DNA from: Idiomarina piscisalsi | GTDB lineage: Bacteria; Pseudomonadota; Gammaproteobacteria; Enterobacterales; Alteromonadaceae | Direction of reading: 5' to 3' | NCBI RefSeq assembly: GCF_002211765.1 | Contig: NZ_CP022133.1 | Span: forward strand, 682,001 to 746,000 | DNA: 64,000 nucleotides | Shown here: positions 62,128 to 64,000 of the stretch, one piece after another | How positions within the stretch are numbered: the stretch's first letter is position 1 | Layout of the letters: every line of letters begins with the position of its first letter | Made by a program: the position numbers and the translations under genes | Notes under the pieces: model-generated | Seen by the model: the letters and a program-made list of their open reading frames with translations, nothing else | What the model was told of the DNA's origin: nothing | Databases searched by the model: none

Positions 62128-64000
62128 TAGTTGCCCTCGTGAGTTGGACGATGGCGTGTCGTCATTTTGCCGAAATTACTTAAAATCATCATGGTGGCGC
62201 CAATAACCGTCAGGAATACGCCTAAGTCGAACAGGAGTGCTGTAGCAAACTCCCATTTACCGACAACAGGCCAGTCCAAGTATGTAAACCAGCTAGTGAG
62301 GAACGGTTTATTGAACAGCCAACTTCCCAGGCCGGTGAGTGCTGCTGTCATGACCCCAATAGACATGAGCGATTGATAATTAATATTGAATCTTTCTTTA
62401 ACCCAATCAACGCCATTTGCAACATACTGAAGAATCATTGCAGATGCGGCAATAAGCCCGGCAATAAATCCTCCTCCGGGTAAGTTATGGCCACGCAGGA
62501 ATATATAAACAGCAACGACCATTGCCATCGGTAAGATTAAGTTGGCGACGTTCGTTAGCATTAATGGATGTTTAATCCGGTGCCATGGTCGGCCGTCAAC
62601 ATCACTTGAAGGCATAAACGGCTTAAGTTTGTTAAGTAATTTGTGTATGCCGGCTGCGGCGATAGCTAAGACGGTTATCTCACCAAGCGTATCAAAGCCA
62701 CGAAAGTCGACGAGAATAACGTTGACAACATTAGTGCCACCGCCGCCGGTTTTTGCGTTAGCAATAAAGAAGTCGGAAATTGACTCTGCTGGAGACGTTA
62801 AAATTGCGAAGTTTAACGTGGCAACGATACCGCCGATAAAGCTAGCAATGATGATATCGCGAAAAACCCGGTGACCGCTTGATGCTCTATTCGTTTTTTG
62901 TGGCATAAAAAAGAGCGCCAGTATCATCAGAATGATGCTCACAACCTCAACGACTAACTGGGTCATAGCCAGATCGGGCGCTGAGAAGTGAGCGAATGCT
63001 AAGGAAACCATTAACCCCACAACAGAGAGCATCATAAGCATAACAAAACGATTCCGATGCAGTGTAGCCGTTCCGAAAGCGGCTCCGATTAACACGATGG
63101 CGCCAACCATCGAAACGGTATCTATCGGTTGTTGAGGTGAGCTTCCCGTAAGGGCACTAATATCAATAAGCGAAGGCAGTAATATGACAATGACGCTGAT
63201 TAAAACAAACGCCATATATCGTTGCAGAGAGCCCGTATCCAATTTGTCAAACAGTTGCGATGAAGCATCACTGGCTTTTTGAACGATTCGTTCAAAGTTA
63301 TGTTTTGCGTCCTGACCATCAAACTGTCTATTGAAAGTAAATAACTGGTCTCTGGCAATGTAAATTAGTATCCCTGCAACAACCGCTATTGCACTCATTA
63401 ACAGAGGAATATTAAACCCATGCCATAATGAGAGCTTGACGTTTGTTTGAGTGTTTGTGACAGCGGTCACTGCGGAATTTAGCAGCTCCGACACTATTGG
63501 CATTGGCGCGAGGCCTATAGCAATACAAAGCAGCGCTAATAATGCAACCGGTGCAGACATCATGCGTGGCGGGTCATGTGGCTTTTTAGGCAGTTCCTTA
63601 TATTCACCGTTAAAAAACACATCGTGAATAAAGCGAATTGAATAGGCTACGGAAAGGGCAGCCCCCACAGTGGCAAGCACCGGTACAAACCAGGATAAGC
63701 CCCCAAACAAGTGCTGTTGGGCAGCTTGATCAAGGAAAAGTTCTTTTGACATAAAACCGTTAAAGGGTGGGATACCAGCCATCGATGCCGCCACTACCAT
63801 CGCGAGGGTTGCTGTAATTGGCATCAGACCCATCAACCCCTGAAGTTTGCGCATATCACGAGTGCCAGACTCATGATCGATAATACCGGCTGTCATGAAT
63901 AGGGCGGCCTTAAAGCACGCGTGATTAATGATATGGAACATAGCGGCTATAACTGCTGCTTGTGAGCCAACGCCTAACAGCATGCAAATCAAACCGAGGT
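62127..64000 (-). CDS. mrpA: Mrp Na+/H+ antiporter subunit A fused to subunit B, partial
   Basis: The gene runs off the right edge, so its start and N-terminal part are missing; about 624 residues are visible. The N part resembles NuoL-type MrpA (HIINHACFKAALFMTAGII, IPPFNGFMSKELFLD). The C part (from about 480 residues into the visible region) contains LPGGGFIAGLIAASAMILQY, the MrpB signature, so A and B are fused as in many gammaproteobacteria. The MbhD-like linker is in between. It is the first gene of the operon on this strand. Na+ export and pH homeostasis suit a saline habitat. Confidence 0.92.
   Translation of the reverse strand, partial: LGLICMLLGVGSQAAVIAAMFHIINHACFKAALFMTAGIIDHESGTRDMRKLQGLMGLMPITATLAMVVAASMAGIPPFNGFMSKELFLDQAAQQHLFGGLSWFVPVLATVGAALSVAYSIRFIHDVFFNGEYKELPKKPHDPPRMMSAPVALLALLCIAIGLAPMPIVSELLNSAVTAVTNTQTNVKLSLWHGFNIPLLMSAIAVVAGILIYIARDQLFTFNRQFDGQDAKHNFERIVQKASDASSQLFDKLDTGSLQRYMAFVLISVIVILLPSLIDISALTGSSPQQPIDTVSMVGAIVLIGAAFGTATLHRNRFVMLMMLSVVGLMVSLAFAHFSAPDLAMTQLVVEVVSIILMILALFFMPQKTNRASSGHRVFRDIIIASFIGGIVATLNFAILTSPAESISDFFIANAKTGGGGTNVVNVILVDFRGFDTLGEITVLAIAAAGIHKLLNKLKPFMPSSDVDGRPWHRIKHPLMLTNVANLILPMAMVVAVYIFLRGHNLPGGGFIAGLIAASAMILQYVANGVDWVKERFNINYQSLMSIGVMTAALTGLGSWLFNKPFLTSWFTYLDWPVVGKWEFATALLFDLGVFLTVIGATMMILSNFGKMTTRHRPTHEGN

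Overview
The window looks like chromosomal DNA of a marine gammaproteobacterium, most likely an Idiomarina-like member of the Alteromonadales. This is inferred from gene order and protein character, since no database search was possible. The Enterobacteria-type blocks ygiF-glnE, tolC/nudF-yqiB...parE-parC-plsC, valS-holC-pepA/lptF-lptG, rnr-rlmB-rpsF-priB-rpsR-rplI, zur/dusA and the S10 operon are all present. They are joined by features of a salt-adapted proteolytic organism: an Mrp Na+/H+ antiporter, secreted M1 and M19 peptidases, proline catabolism and a PsrA-type fatty-acid oxidation control site. The DNA is mostly core chromosome. I saw no transposase, integrase, CRISPR array or rRNA, and only one tRNA gene.

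Layout. 1-5.6 kb: an acyl-CoA dehydrogenase behind a promoter with a PsrA-like palindrome, a small orphan membrane gene, and a minimal PutA. 5.8-11.1 kb: triphosphatase ygiF, glnE and a lipid A acyltransferase that converges on glnE with overlapping 3' ends. 11.2-19.7 kb: tolC, divergent from nudF-yqiB-parE-parC-plsC-rraB, then a hemerythrin. 19.8-27.4 kb: valS, holC and pepA, divergent from lptF-lptG, then an RDD protein. 27.6-35.7 kb: tRNA-Leu(CAA) and an eight-gene, tightly overlapping run of exported proteins (LPP20-, CsgG- and FlgT-like proteins plus an MltC-like lytic transglycosylase). This run is the best candidate for a poorly described envelope system. 35.8-36.8 kb: a CBS-pair protein and a small membrane protein.

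36.9-45.6 kb: rnr, rlmB, a small membrane protein and the rpsF-priB-rpsR-rplI operon. A three-gene ECF sigma/anti-sigma-like/DUF4097 module follows with its own ECF-type promoter, then dnaB. 45.6-50.5 kb: a cheX gene broken by a one-base deletion in a G run, a DUF6702 protein, an M1 peptidase, zur and dusA. 50.6-52.4 kb: a sigma-54 promoter with an upstream palindrome driving one or two very small exported/membrane proteins, at the position E. coli uses for the sigma-54-dependent pspG, then an M19 dipeptidase. 52.4-57.6 kb: the complete S10 operon (rpsJ to rpsQ) with near-consensus promoter, attenuator leader and strong terminator. It is flanked by neither the str nor the spc operon. 57.7-64 kb: a coiled-coil porin and the convergent mrp operon, whose mrpAB gene runs off the right edge.

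No gene-free stretch exceeds about 230 bases. Genes are very tightly packed. Many start codons overlap the preceding stop (ATGA, TAATG or TGATG), and several convergent junctions share one hairpin with a stop codon inside it.
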